64,000 nucleotides of DNA from Pareuzebyella sediminis (GTDB taxonomy: Bacteria; Bacteroidota; Bacteroidia; Flavobacteriales; Flavobacteriaceae), in the NCBI RefSeq assembly GCF_008367235.1, contig NZ_VTZS01000002.1:124001-188000 (forward strand), read 5' to 3'. The notes below the pieces were generated by a model, which did no database searches, was not told the origin of the DNA, and worked only from the letters and a program-made list of their open reading frames with translations. Shown in pieces: positions 52,472-61,931 of the stretch (within the stretch, counting starts at the first letter, position 1; every line of letters begins with the position of its first letter). The position numbers and the translations under genes were made by a program.

Positions 52472-53755
52472 TCAATCGCCGTGGTCGTACCGGCCATATA
52501 CTGCGTCGCGAAAGCCCTTATGCAATCTGATTTGATCGTAAGGTCTCAGTTGTACGAAAAGCACGGCGGTAAGTTGGTTTTTGGGATCAACCCAAAACAG
52601 GGTGCTCGCGGCTCCGTCCCAGAAAAATTCACCTACGGCACCGTTGTTTTCTTCGGCATTTTTCGGAGGCCCCACACGAACGGCAAAGTCGATTCCGAAG
52701 CCCACATTACCTTTGCTGGGTAGCCAAGAACGTTCGGTAATACTATCGGCCAGCTGATTGGTAGCCATCAGATCAATAGTTTCGGATTTTAGTAAGGTTA
52801 TCGAATCGAGGGTGCCTTTATTGACCAACATCTGGGCAAAGCGCATGTAATTATCTAGGGTAGACGTGAGGCCTGAGCCACCCCTTGTTAAAGGCCATTT
52901 TTCGGTATAATTGCTATAGGTCAGCGAGTCACGTACCAAAGTACCCTTTCCCGTGCGGTGATACAGCGCGGCAAAACGATCCCGGTCTTCCCGGGGGATG
53001 AAATAACGAGTCTCTGTCATACCAAGTTTGTCCAAGACATTTTCACGAACGTATTGCCCATAGGGCATACCTGAGATACGTTCGACCAAAAGTGCTTGAA
53101 CATCAACACTAGGCCCATATTCCCACTGTGTTCCGGGTTGAAACCATAACGGTATACGTCCGAGTTTCTCTCCAAGGTCTGTAAGGGTGGTTTCGCGGTC
53201 ATAAATGTTGGCCTCGGAAAGCACTTTACTGAGACCTGGAATATTGTCCCTGTTGGGAAAACCCGCCGTATGCCTCGTTATGTCGCGTATAGTAATCGGC
53301 CTATCTAGAGGTTCTGTCAAAATATTTCCTTGATCGTCAACTCCCTTGTAGACGGTCATATCCTTAAATTCGGGCGCATACTTTGAAATCGGATCATCAA
53401 GTTCAAATTTTCCTTCCTCATATAAGGTCATCAATGCGGTACCCGTAATAGGTTTGGTCATGGAATAAATCTGCACTAGCGTGTTTCTTGCCATGGGTTG
53501 CTTTGCTTCTCGATCGGCATAGCCAAAGGCATTATAGTAGACTTCCTCACCGTTTTCATAGATGAGGGCCGAAACGCCTGCAATGTCGCCGGCATCCACA
53601 AATCCGGACAAGGTCGAGTCAATACGCGCTTTCGCCTCTTCATCAATGATTACAGCTTCTTTCCCTGAAATAGCAGCTTTGCCGTCACCGCTTTGCTTAC
53701 AGTTATGAAGTGTACATAGAGTTAAAATAAGAAGAAGATAAAGTTTAGCTTTCAT
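52472..53755 (-). CDS. Class C beta-lactamase-like serine hydrolase (second)
   Basis: The ATG at 53755 gives 427 residues with a signal peptide (MKAKLYLLLILTLCTLHNC) that may be lipoprotein-like. The catalytic S98xxK101 is in YSMTKPITG; YGPSVDV supplies the tyrosine motif; the C-terminal FFWDGAASTLFW corresponds to the HxG region. A longer frame from 53815 overlaps the next gene and masks the signal peptide. It lies 23 bp after the Ldh-type gene, within a four-gene run. Confidence 0.87.
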   Translation of the reverse strand: MKAKLYLLLILTLCTLHNCKQSGDGKAAISGKEAVIIDEEAKARIDSTLSGFVDAGDIAGVSALIYENGEEVYYNAFGYADREAKQPMARNTLVQIYSMTKPITGTALMTLYEEGKFELDDPISKYAPEFKDMTVYKGVDDQGNILTEPLDRPITIRDITRHTAGFPNRDNIPGLSKVLSEANIYDRETTLTDLGEKLGRIPLWFQPGTQWEYGPSVDVQALLVERISGMPYGQYVRENVLDKLGMTETRYFIPREDRDRFAALYHRTGKGTLVRDSLTYSNYTEKWPLTRGGSGLTSTLDNYMRFAQMLVNKGTLDSITLLKSETIDLMATNQLADSITERSWLPSKGNVGFGIDFAVRVGPPKNAEENNGAVGEFFWDGAASTLFWVDPKNQLTAVLFVQLRPYDQIRLHKGFRDAVYGRYDHGD

Positions 53756-53778
53756 GGGTTCGTTTTTTGACTCGACAG

Positions 53779-54804
53779 CTACTTTTGAGCGGCCAGTTGT
53801 AAAATTTTTGTCCAAACCTCTTCACTCACGGGTATGCCCTCTTTTGTGTTTTTGGCACGGGTGAGCAAAGTTTTTTCACCAGGGTAGTAAGTGCGGTCCC
53901 CCTCATGCATAGGTTCGACATTATGTGTATAGTCGATGATTTCCTGTAACAGGTTTTCCTGAATTTCTGTATCGTGAAAGAGTTTCGGATAGATGCAAAT
54001 GTACACTTGGGAAATTCCGCTTTCAAATTCTTTTTTCCCAATCTTTGCCGTAGAATCTCCGGCGGACAAAATGGTCGCCAGCATATCCAGTACCATCGAA
54101 AGGGCAGAACCTTTCCAATACCCTATGGGCAGGCCCCTCTCATTGCCCAATATTTTTTCGGGATCGTTAGATAGTTCATCTGCGTCGTCCCAACCGCCGG
54201 GATAGGGTAGTTTTTTTCCACGAAGGCCGTAATCCTTGATTTTTCCAAAAGCAAATTGTGAGATGGCCATATCTAAGACCACATGACCCTCTTTTCGCGG
54301 AATGGACACAATCAAAGGGTTGTTGCCCAATCTGCTGTACTTTCCTCCCCAAGGAGGCATATTGGGTTGGGTATTAGTAAATAAAAGCGCAATGCAACCT
54401 GCGTCGGCAGCGCGCCGGCCATAGGTTCCGCCGCGCATCCAATGATTGGTATTACGAAGGGAGACCATGCCTATGCCATATTCCTTGGCAAGCTCTATCG
54501 CCCTATCGGTGCATTTGACGGCATTTATGATTCCGGGCCCTAGCTTTCCATCCCAACGCTCGATGCTTCCCAAAGACTGCACTTTTTGTGCCTCGGCGTT
54601 TATATCGACCTGTCCCTTTTCAATATACTCGATGAATAATGGCACACGATTGATTCCGTGGGAATTTACACCGTCGATTGTTGAGTTTGTATACGTTTGA
54701 GAAAGTAGGGAGGCCTTTGCATCCGTGAAGCCATATTTCGTAAATAGGGATTTGAGGGTTTCCCGCATTGTAGATGAAGAAATTTTTAGGATATCCGATG
54801 CCAT
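53779..54804 (-). CDS. Malate/L-lactate dehydrogenase-family oxidoreductase, dehydro-L-gulonate dehydrogenase-like
   Basis: The 341-residue protein belongs to the Ldh_2 NAD(P)-dependent family: the catalytic His is H49 in VNSHGINRVP, with RNTNHWMRGGTYGRRAAD and PPWGGKYSRLGNNPLIV after it. The NHWMRGG and PPWGGK stretches are as in YiaK/DlgD (3-dehydro-L-gulonate 2-dehydrogenase), which is the best specific guess. The substrate remains unproven, and its neighbours are hydrolases, not sugar-acid genes. It is the first gene of the run. Confidence 0.82.
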   Translation of the reverse strand: MASDILKISSSTMRETLKSLFTKYGFTDAKASLLSQTYTNSTIDGVNSHGINRVPLFIEYIEKGQVDINAEAQKVQSLGSIERWDGKLGPGIINAVKCTDRAIELAKEYGIGMVSLRNTNHWMRGGTYGRRAADAGCIALLFTNTQPNMPPWGGKYSRLGNNPLIVSIPRKEGHVVLDMAISQFAFGKIKDYGLRGKKLPYPGGWDDADELSNDPEKILGNERGLPIGYWKGSALSMVLDMLATILSAGDSTAKIGKKEFESGISQVYICIYPKLFHDTEIQENLLQEIIDYTHNVEPMHEGDRTYYPGEKTLLTRAKNTKEGIPVSEEVWTKILQLAAQK

Positions 54805-54901
54805 TGGTGTATCAATAAAAGTTTCAATTTTTTCAAAAAATCACAAGTTCTAAAAATCGAAGCAAAATGAAAAAATCAATTTTTGTGGTTTTGGCTGTAA
54901 G

Positions 54902-55750
54902 TTACCCTTTTTTTGTATTGCTTCGAGTAATGAAATAGCTACTTGTCACTATCAAAGTTCCACCGACTATCGTATTAGCAGTAACAGTTTCCTGCAATAA
55001 CAAATAGGCCAAAATAATGGCACTAACTACTTCAAGGTACATGAGTGATGATGCGGTTGAAGCTTCCAGGTATTTCAACCCATAAAAAAAGAGTTTAAAC
55101 ACTACGATTCCGATCAAGAAACCGTAAAAGATTCCAACACCAATCTGTTTCCACTGTATTTCAGGTAAAAAGAAGATGAACGGAGTGAAGAACAGTGCGC
55201 TTATCAAATTTTGATACATGATAAGCTGTTCCTGGGTATAGTTCCCCGATTCTCCCTTTATGAGGATGACGGTTATGGCATAGGCCAACGCAGAGAGTAG
55301 AGCCGCAACCATTCCAATAAGGTCTTCGTTGCCGAAACCGAACGATTTGTTAGAATAGGTGATGATCATGCCTAAAAACGCAATAAATAATAGGGCGGCA
55401 TGACTTTTTTTCAAGCGTTTTTCCATGAATGAAACCTCAATGCCGAAAACAAAAATGGGCCAGGAATAAATCAAGACTACCGCATTTCCTATAGACGTGT
55501 AAATAAAGGCCACTAAGTACAGGTAAATGCGCACCACATTGATAGAAGATACGAGAAGCATTTTTCCATAGTTGCCGGTAAAGAAGGGCCTCGATTTGCT
55601 GAACAATACCGGGAACAGAAGCACAACGGGCACCATACTTCGGAAAAAAGCGATTGTGCCGGTGGACATGCTAGAAAGATATTTGATGAGAATACCATTA
55701 TTACCAGCAATTAATGCGCATAGAAGAATAGCATAGATGGCTTTTTTCAT
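54902..55750 (-). CDS. EamA/DMT-family transporter
   Basis: The 282-residue protein has ten hydrophobic segments in two EamA repeats, with the usual AFIYTSIGNAVVLIYSWP and YLEVVSAIILAYLLLQE motifs. It likely exports or takes up a small metabolite or drug; no substrate can be read from the sequence. A single gene between the Ldh-type gene and the EVE gene. Length and layout are ordinary for the family. Confidence 0.92.
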   Translation of the reverse strand: MKKAIYAILLCALIAGNNGILIKYLSSMSTGTIAFFRSMVPVVLLFPVLFSKSRPFFTGNYGKMLLVSSINVVRIYLYLVAFIYTSIGNAVVLIYSWPIFVFGIEVSFMEKRLKKSHAALLFIAFLGMIITYSNKSFGFGNEDLIGMVAALLSALAYAITVILIKGESGNYTQEQLIMYQNLISALFFTPFIFFLPEIQWKQIGVGIFYGFLIGIVVFKLFFYGLKYLEASTASSLMYLEVVSAIILAYLLLQETVTANTIVGGTLIVTSSYFITRSNTKKG

Positions 55751-55836
55751 CGTAAATTAATCGGTCTTATCTACCTTACATAACATGGGTAAATTACTAT
55801 TTTAGGGATGACAAAGTGCCAAGATGGTTCTAATTG

Positions 55837-56262
55837 CTACGTCTTACTTTCAACTAGCATTTTTTCCGCAATTCGGTCGAAATCTGCTTTTGGAATTTCA
55901 AGGAACCCCTTCATGAAGTGAAACCCCCAACGCTTCTTATTGGTGACAAAACTAAAATCACCCAATAAAGGTCTAATATCGACATCCTGAGCGGGATGAA
56001 AATGGATCTTTCTTCGCCAGGGTTCAAAACCATCACTCACCTTGACTTGAAACGGTGCTTCGTCCTTGACCTGCCCAATGGCAGTGAACTTTTGAAAAGG
56101 CTTTGTAACGCCATATGTTTCTTTTGAGGAATAATAGATAACCCAATCGTTTTTTTTGAGTTTGATCAAGTGATGTTTTTTTCCATGGTCCGATTGGGCG
56201 AAACCTTCTTTTACTCCCTTTTTTACATGGTCTTTTGAAGCGACAATAATATAATATTTCAT
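55837..56262 (-). CDS. EVE domain protein
   Basis: Starting at the ATG at 56262 gives 141 residues; the longer frame runs into the upstream gene. The EVE/PUA-like pattern is clear: YYIIVASKDHVKKGVKEGF, KKNDWVIYYSSKETYG, KFTAIGQVKDEAPFQ and PLLGDFSFVTNKKRWGF. EVE domains bind modified bases in DNA or RNA. It is 14 bp after the acetyl xylan esterase-like gene, a likely accidental pairing. The call is firm, the ligand unknown. Confidence 0.88.
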   Translation of the reverse strand: MKYYIIVASKDHVKKGVKEGFAQSDHGKKHHLIKLKKNDWVIYYSSKETYGVTKPFQKFTAIGQVKDEAPFQVKVSDGFEPWRRKIHFHPAQDVDIRPLLGDFSFVTNKKRWGFHFMKGFLEIPKADFDRIAEKMLVESKT

Positions 56263-56276
56263 AGGGTAAACGATAG

Positions 56277-57566
56277 CTATTCCCTTAACTTTTCGAACAA
56301 CCACGTATTTCGCATTTCTCGTTGTTCCGGAAAGGTCCAGTGTTGCGTTTCCTGAAATACGTGCAACTCTTTTTTAGCTGGAATGACATTATAGGCGGCA
56401 AAAGTAGAGGCAGGGGGGCAAACATTGTCGTTATATCCCCAGCTATACCATCCTTCGGCCTTAACGAAACGTGCAAAATTGACTACATCATAGTATTTGG
56501 AAACCGCGATTTTCTCGGGTTTATTGGTAAACTCATCCGTAAAAATCTGTGGCCATCCCCCGGCGCGCCCATGAAGAAAGCCCGTTAAGTCGGAAAGGGC
56601 AGGATAAAATGCCGCTAAATAGTCGATTCGGTCGTCGAGACCTGCAGTTACAATAGAAAGGGCCCCACCTTGGCTACCACCGGTAACCCCTATAGTTTCA
56701 CCATTGAATTCTTTCAGCCCTGTAAGAAAATCGACGGCTCGAACGCATCCTAAATACACCCTTCGATAGTACATTTGATCTTTATCGTCTAGATTGAACA
56801 TTTGGTAACCATTTAGGGCACCAGCGCGTAAATCATCATAGACCGCTTTATCGAGATTGACGGGAATACCATGAATTCCAATAGTGAACGATACGAAACC
56901 TTGGGCCGCATCATCAATTTCTCCATAATAGGGGCGGATACCTGCCCCTGGAACGTGTAGTATGGCGGGATACTTTCCTTCTTTCTTTGGGGTCGTGAGA
57001 ATACCGTAGATTTTTCCTTGGATATTATCTAATTGTACATGATACACATTTACATCTGCCGTGCACCGTTCGGGCATCAAAGTCAGTATTGGATTTACGG
57101 GTATTTTGGCCAGTTCTTCCTTGCCTTTTTTCCAGAAAGACTCAAAATCGGAGGGCAGCGTAGTCGTCGGCTTTATTTTGTCGGGGGAAAAACCTGCAGT
57201 AGCGTACGAACTATATTCCTTGCCGTCTACCATTACCGTAGCGGTACACCGCAAAAAACCAGGTTCGTTAAATTTAGGGGTCTTTATTTTGGTATTGTTA
57301 TCTAAGGTAAGGGTTCCTTCATCCCAGATCTCTATTTGGCGATACCCGGGGTCAGTTTCGATTTTATAATCAATGGTCACACCATCCAAGGGAACATTAT
57401 TTCTTAATACGTTAAATGAAAATTCCGCACGATCACCTACTTGGTAGGTCCAATCCGTATGATCGGGGCTAACAATGACTTCGACCAACTTCTTACTGGG
57501 CTGGGCGACTAGGTATGCATTGCAGAGTAATACGGCTAAAATACAGAGGTAATTCTTTGGATTCAT
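56277..57566 (-). CDS. Acetyl xylan esterase/cephalosporin-C deacetylase-like hydrolase
   Basis: The 429-residue exported protein (signal peptide ILAVLLCNAYLVAQ) has an N-terminal beta domain (about 25-130) and an AXE1-type alpha/beta hydrolase domain with the nucleophile elbow GVTGGSQGGAL, RVYLGCVRAVDFL before it and a late ETQHWTFPEQ with the catalytic His. It would remove acetyl groups from a polysaccharide or small molecule. No polysaccharide-use genes lie beside it. Confidence 0.88.
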   Translation of the reverse strand: MNPKNYLCILAVLLCNAYLVAQPSKKLVEVIVSPDHTDWTYQVGDRAEFSFNVLRNNVPLDGVTIDYKIETDPGYRQIEIWDEGTLTLDNNTKIKTPKFNEPGFLRCTATVMVDGKEYSSYATAGFSPDKIKPTTTLPSDFESFWKKGKEELAKIPVNPILTLMPERCTADVNVYHVQLDNIQGKIYGILTTPKKEGKYPAILHVPGAGIRPYYGEIDDAAQGFVSFTIGIHGIPVNLDKAVYDDLRAGALNGYQMFNLDDKDQMYYRRVYLGCVRAVDFLTGLKEFNGETIGVTGGSQGGALSIVTAGLDDRIDYLAAFYPALSDLTGFLHGRAGGWPQIFTDEFTNKPEKIAVSKYYDVVNFARFVKAEGWYSWGYNDNVCPPASTFAAYNVIPAKKELHVFQETQHWTFPEQREMRNTWLFEKLRE

Positions 57567-57727
57567 TTTAAGTTGGAATAGTTAATTCTTATTTAAGATG
57601 CCTGATTTTATTGGAAAGATAGGGAATCTCTAAATTGGCGCCCCATTTTTAGGCGACAATTATGCGCTGTAAAAGTACAAGTTTGGTGAGTTCTTCGATC
57701 AATGGTCCCCATGTAACATGTGATAAT

Positions 57728-59032
57728 TTATTCGGGCAAATAATCCTTAAAACGTATCAATGGACTACCGGTTTGCTGATAAGTAATCGGTTTGGGGTCT
57801 AGCCACTGTACCAAGGTATCTTTGAGTGCAAAGGCAAAAAAGTGATTTCCGGATGGATTATAGTGACCGATAAAATAACGTTTCATATAATCATCCAAAC
57901 TCAAATTAAACTTTTTAAAATCTTCAAAATGTACCTCGTTCATATCGAAAAAGGAATATTCCTTGGCTTTAATAAAGTCTATAACCTCTTGATCGTATCG
58001 CTTTTCACCATTTACCATAGGGCGAAATACATTATACGGGTCAAAATGTATGAGCAACAACTTTTTCCCGTTTTCATGGCAAAAGGAGGCCGTTTTTTCC
58101 AAGATGTGTTTCGTCGCTTCAAAACCATATTTATTTTTTAAAGCGATTGCCGTAGTTTTCATCCTTTCTATATTGGAAAAATCAACTTCTGGCATTTTGA
58201 GTATGCCGGCCAGTTTCTTCAAGCCTTTGGTATCTACATCGGAGTTGACCATATTACTGCTCAATAAGTGTAGTTGTACCATAAGATCGTCTTTCAGGTT
58301 TTCGTACATGAATTCCGGATCCGACATCTGATACATGTCGGCCTTGTTTTGGATACGGTTTTCCTTTTCGACAAGTTGGCCGCTGGTGGTATCCATTTCA
58401 ATATTCGACCAAAAATTCCCATGGAACATATAACCGCCATAGTCGTTCCATTGGGTGTAGTAGGTTGCATAGCGGCAGCGGAATACACTGCGCATATAAT
58501 CGTCGCCCCACATATACAGGATGACATATTTCGAATCTTTATCCTTTTTTTCACGTCTTAGGAGTCTTAGATAAGCTTGATAGACGCCGAAACCGCCCAT
58601 GCCAAAATTTTGAACGGGCTCACCAAAATGGGCAGCCAAATACTCTTGCCAAGTCTCCCCGTCGCTTACCTGATGGCACTGAGTAAAGCTGTTGCCATAG
58701 GTATTGATCCGGCAGGGTCTGTCGGTATATAAGCTATTCGTTCTTTTGTCGCCCTGGCTGGCCGTGGATATGGTGTAGCTATTGTCCATTCCATCGTGCG
58801 GCATGTAATTTCCCATAATATATCCTACTTCGGGGTCGAATTGTGCCCAGCTATTTTCGTTCAGAAAAATATCGAGTTCTTCTTTGGGAACGGCACTGTT
58901 TCTAAGATATTCGGCATATGACTTTTTACCGTTTTCTTGGCTTCCACCAATAAGGAAATCGGGAAGCAAGGAAAACCCACCGAAGGCCACGGCACTGAAT
59001 GCATTGGCACGAATAAAGTTTCTTCTTTTCAT
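57728..59032 (-). CDS. SGNH/GDSL-like hydrolase with Tat-like leader
   Basis: The 434-residue protein begins MKRRNFIRANAFSAVAFG, a twin-arginine-like leader. The body has NTYGNSFTQCHQVSDGETW (block I, nucleophile Ser in GNSFT), NFGMGGFGVYQAYLRL (block II Gly), and a late HYNPSGNHFFA with the catalytic His, so an SGNH fold is likely. It is longer than simple esterases, with an inserted helical segment (about 230-330). Similar proteins are found in acetylated polysaccharide or exopolysaccharide loci; no such genes are near. Confidence 0.68.
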   Translation of the reverse strand: MKRRNFIRANAFSAVAFGGFSLLPDFLIGGSQENGKKSYAEYLRNSAVPKEELDIFLNENSWAQFDPEVGYIMGNYMPHDGMDNSYTISTASQGDKRTNSLYTDRPCRINTYGNSFTQCHQVSDGETWQEYLAAHFGEPVQNFGMGGFGVYQAYLRLLRREKKDKDSKYVILYMWGDDYMRSVFRCRYATYYTQWNDYGGYMFHGNFWSNIEMDTTSGQLVEKENRIQNKADMYQMSDPEFMYENLKDDLMVQLHLLSSNMVNSDVDTKGLKKLAGILKMPEVDFSNIERMKTTAIALKNKYGFEATKHILEKTASFCHENGKKLLLIHFDPYNVFRPMVNGEKRYDQEVIDFIKAKEYSFFDMNEVHFEDFKKFNLSLDDYMKRYFIGHYNPSGNHFFAFALKDTLVQWLDPKPITYQQTGSPLIRFKDYLPE

Positions 59033-59171
59033 ACATTGAATTTTTTTTAGACTTGATAATCCATAGGTTCATAAAAAAACCGTTATTGAGACCTATTCTA
59101 ACATGGGTCGGCCTTTATGGACTAAAAGTCAATTATTTGACTGGATGTATCTAAAAATAAGGTAATTTATT

Positions 59172-59636
59172 TTATTGATCAGGAGATGGTCTTGGCAGCA
59201 TATTTCGAATGGCGGCAATCTTCCAACGGTCATCTATTCGAACATTTATAAAAGTACTCCACATTTTTCGTATACTGCCATCGGTATTCTTGATTTCATA
59301 ACGGGCATCCACAACAGCGGTTCGATCATTTAGGTAACGCACATGTTCAACGGTCAATATTCGGCTGCCCGGGTTGTTGGACGAGCTTCGTAGCATCCCG
59401 GCTTTGGCCGTATCGAAACCTCGGCGCCACTCACCTGTAGATACCAATTGATCGATATCTTTCGTTAGAATCTTATCGAGAAGTAGCGTGTCTTTGGTTT
59501 CCCTAGCTTTGGCATACTGCTCGATTAAGGCGTAATGGGCCGTATCATCCAAATTGTCAGATTGCTGTGCGGAGACCGTCCAAGCTAGAAAAAGATAAAA
59601 TCCGATTACTGTTAGGTGCTTTTTAGTAAAGGTCAT
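59172..59636 (-). CDS. NTF2-like/DUF4440 exported protein
   Basis: The 154-residue protein has a signal peptide (IGFYLFLAWTVSAQ) and a SnoaL/NTF2-like domain: ALIEQYAKARETKDTLLLDKIL, RTAVVDARYEIKNTDG and WSTFINVRIDDRWKIAAIRN are the typical cone-shaped fold strands. Members can be enzymes or binding proteins; no active site is evident. It stands alone upstream of the LuxR-type gene on the same strand. Confidence 0.85.
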   Translation of the reverse strand: MTFTKKHLTVIGFYLFLAWTVSAQQSDNLDDTAHYALIEQYAKARETKDTLLLDKILTKDIDQLVSTGEWRRGFDTAKAGMLRSSSNNPGSRILTVEHVRYLNDRTAVVDARYEIKNTDGSIRKMWSTFINVRIDDRWKIAAIRNMLPRPSPDQ

Positions 59637-59760
59637 GCCGTTCTTTTAAGTCAAATTGAAATATGATAGTATCTTAAATATAACCAATTGTAAGCGTATT
59701 ACGGCTTAGAACTGGTAACAAGAATATCGAAATCTGCAATAACGTGTACAGCAACAGGGT

Positions 59761-60699
59761 TTAACCATTTACTAAACGGACCAATTTCATACGATTGTTG
59801 ATACCTACTTTCGTATAGATACGATGTGTATGGTCTTTAACGGTTTGTAAACTAATAAAAAGCGTATCGGCAATTTGTTGGTTGGTCTTTCCCAAACAGA
59901 TTTGTTCAATAACTTCCTGCTCACGTCGTGTGATTCGATATTTTTCAAAAAGATGTTTCTTTCTGTTAAGGTCAAGGCTTTCTCCCGCTATGGGGCGAAA
60001 TATTAGGTCCGACTGTTGTCTTATGTACCATAGGCCGGGTAAGGGAGAAAGAAAACAAAGCAATAAAAGCAAAGGCCTTATCCATATCCCCACTTCGTTC
60101 AAGGCGGTCAGGCCTATCCTTAGTGACAAACCTAGTAAAAACAACAAGGTAAAGCCGATAATTATTTTTCGCCTAGGGATGGAGCTACTTTTTAAATATC
60201 CTACAATGATGCCAGTGAACAATATAAAATAAATACTTTCAATGCTCACCATTAATACGATAGAGGCAGAGTGGTCAGTAACAAAAGACCATGAACCTTG
60301 CACTAGATAAATGCCCAAAACGACTAGGGCTATGGTTAGATATGCACCGAGATGTATAAAGTAAATCCTTATACTAACGGATTGGCCTACCAAAGCATAG
60401 GCCATTCTTATGACCATAATCATGGCAATGATAAAAAAGGGAAATCCTATTAGGGGCATAATTCCTGTAGCAGCTTCTTCCACTTCTATCCTAGCCTCCA
60501 TGGAAGATATTAGGGCCTGCATTCCAATTTGGCCCCAAAACGAGTAGATAGCAAAAATGCAAAAGGCCAATATATAATAAAAATAATAACGTAAAAAAGG
60601 AGATTGATAGGTATTTACAAGTTCATGCGCGATCAAACAGCAAAAAACGGCTATGGTCAAGCATAGTATAAAGGCCACGATAAAAGTCAGGCTGAGCAT
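59761..60699 (-). CDS. Membrane-anchored LuxR-type regulator
   Basis: The 312-residue protein has about seven membrane segments in residues 1-220 and a C-terminal LuxR/FixJ helix-turn-helix (REQEVIEQICLGKTNQQIAD and SLQTVKDHTHRIYTKVGI). No response-regulator receiver domain is present, so the membrane part probably senses the signal. It is divergent from the membrane protein gene at 60828, its likely target or partner. Confidence 0.9.
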   Translation of the reverse strand: MLSLTFIVAFILCLTIAVFCCLIAHELVNTYQSPFLRYYFYYILAFCIFAIYSFWGQIGMQALISSMEARIEVEEAATGIMPLIGFPFFIIAMIMVIRMAYALVGQSVSIRIYFIHLGAYLTIALVVLGIYLVQGSWSFVTDHSASIVLMVSIESIYFILFTGIIVGYLKSSSIPRRKIIIGFTLLFLLGLSLRIGLTALNEVGIWIRPLLLLLCFLSPLPGLWYIRQQSDLIFRPIAGESLDLNRKKHLFEKYRITRREQEVIEQICLGKTNQQIADTLFISLQTVKDHTHRIYTKVGINNRMKLVRLVNG

Positions 60700-60827
60700 G
60701 GTCTAAAAATAGATAATTAGGGCCAATGCCGCCCCCTACTTTGGTCGTGTTCTTGCAAAACACTACTAAAGTTGGACATTTTTTAAAAGAGGCCGCCCTA
60801 CATTTATCGAAATTAAAAACTAAACCC

Positions 60828-61496
60828 ATGGAGAATAGCAAGGGAGAGAAAATTCCTTATGCGACGAGTAGAGCAAGTTATGCATATGGATGGCAACAAC
60901 TCAAGATAAATTTTCTTTATTTTTTGGTCATCGTATTAATTATGGGCATTGCGGACATTCCCTTTTCGAAAGTCAAGGATATGGAAGGAGAGAGCAATCC
61001 GATTATTTATGGGTTGCAATTATTAGGTATGGCTTACGCCATTTTTTTCTTGCCAGTTCTTAAGTACGGCGCCGACTTGCTCATACTTCGCGGTATCCGC
61101 AATGAACCTTTGGAACTTGGGGAGTTGGTCCTCGGTTTTAAAAAGAACTACATTAATATTGTCTTGGCCCATTTAATAACCACGGCGATAATCATCATTG
61201 GGTTCCTGTTTCTTATTGTTCCCGGTATTATTTTGGCCTGCAGATTGGTCTTTGTTTCTTATTTGGTAATGGATAAAAACATGGAGCCCATAGCAGCCCT
61301 TGAGAAAAGTTGGGCCATGACCAAAGGACATGGCTGGCGTATTTTTGGAATGGGCCTTTTGGCCATACCCATTTTTATTCTTGGGTTCTTGTGTTTTTTC
61401 GTAGGGGCTATAGTATCCATCATGTGGATTCATGCTGCCTTTGCCTCTTTGTACTATGCCATCGACAGGAAGGAGGAGGAATCTTTGCTGGCTTGA
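60828..61496 (+). CDS. DUF975/YciC-like integral membrane protein
   Basis: The ATG at 60828 gives 222 residues; the ORF extends upstream to 60726, but those codons look non-coding. Hydrophobic segments near 30, 60, 115-145 and 170-205 and the stretch VPGIILACRLVFVSYLVMD followed by EPIAALEKSWAMTKGHGWRIFG are those of the glycerophosphodiester-phosphodiesterase-membrane/DUF975 type. It lies 128 bp from the divergent LuxR-type gene. Function unknown. Confidence 0.72.
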   Translation: MENSKGEKIPYATSRASYAYGWQQLKINFLYFLVIVLIMGIADIPFSKVKDMEGESNPIIYGLQLLGMAYAIFFLPVLKYGADLLILRGIRNEPLELGELVLGFKKNYINIVLAHLITTAIIIIGFLFLIVPGIILACRLVFVSYLVMDKNMEPIAALEKSWAMTKGHGWRIFGMGLLAIPIFILGFLCFFVGAIVSIMWIHAAFASLYYAIDRKEEESLLA

Positions 61497-61525
61497 GCCA
61501 AGCGAATGAGAAGTAATTGAGCCAA

Positions 61526-61855
61526 TTATTCAGACTCACCACCGATACCGATGTTCTTGAACGTCTGAATGATAAGTTCCATTTCATTCTCATGCAAGTT
61601 CTGGTCCGCTATCGCCATATCTTCTAAGATCTTGGCCAACTCCTTCTTTTTTTCGAAAGACATTTTGTGGAGGGGGACGAGTGCCTCATCAGTATCTATT
61701 TTTTGAGCGGCGGCAAAGAACTTTTCATCGAAGCCGATTTTCGACTTCAATGTTTCGAAAGCTTCGATTTCGCTTGGATGTATTTTTCCGTCGGCTAAAA
61801 TGACTTCATAGGTCATTTTGATGACCGCCATTTTTTCTTCGTGATCAAATTTCAT
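61526..61855 (-). CDS. TerB-like protein
   Basis: The 109-residue protein is helical and acidic, with MAVIKMTYEVILADGKIHPSE, then KIDTDEALVPLHKMSFEKKKE and MAIADQNLHENEMELIIQTF, which is the TerB/DjlA-N two-repeat layout with acidic patches that may bind metal. Cytoplasmic. A homologous gene lies just upstream on the same strand (61932). The role of stand-alone TerB proteins is not settled. Confidence 0.78.
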   Translation of the reverse strand: MKFDHEEKMAVIKMTYEVILADGKIHPSEIEAFETLKSKIGFDEKFFAAAQKIDTDEALVPLHKMSFEKKKELAKILEDMAIADQNLHENEMELIIQTFKNIGIGGESE

Positions 61856-61931
61856 GGTATTTTAAATTATAGTGATCAATTTTGCATTCGTATTCAGTCA
61901 ATAGCTTAGGTAAAGTTCTCTCCTTGCTTCT

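Noticed and set aside
54867-54938. A rightward 23-codon frame starting MKKSIFVVLAVS, which looks like a signal peptide
   Set aside because: It ends after 23 codons, overlaps the 3' end of the EamA gene on the other strand and has no mature protein; probably chance.
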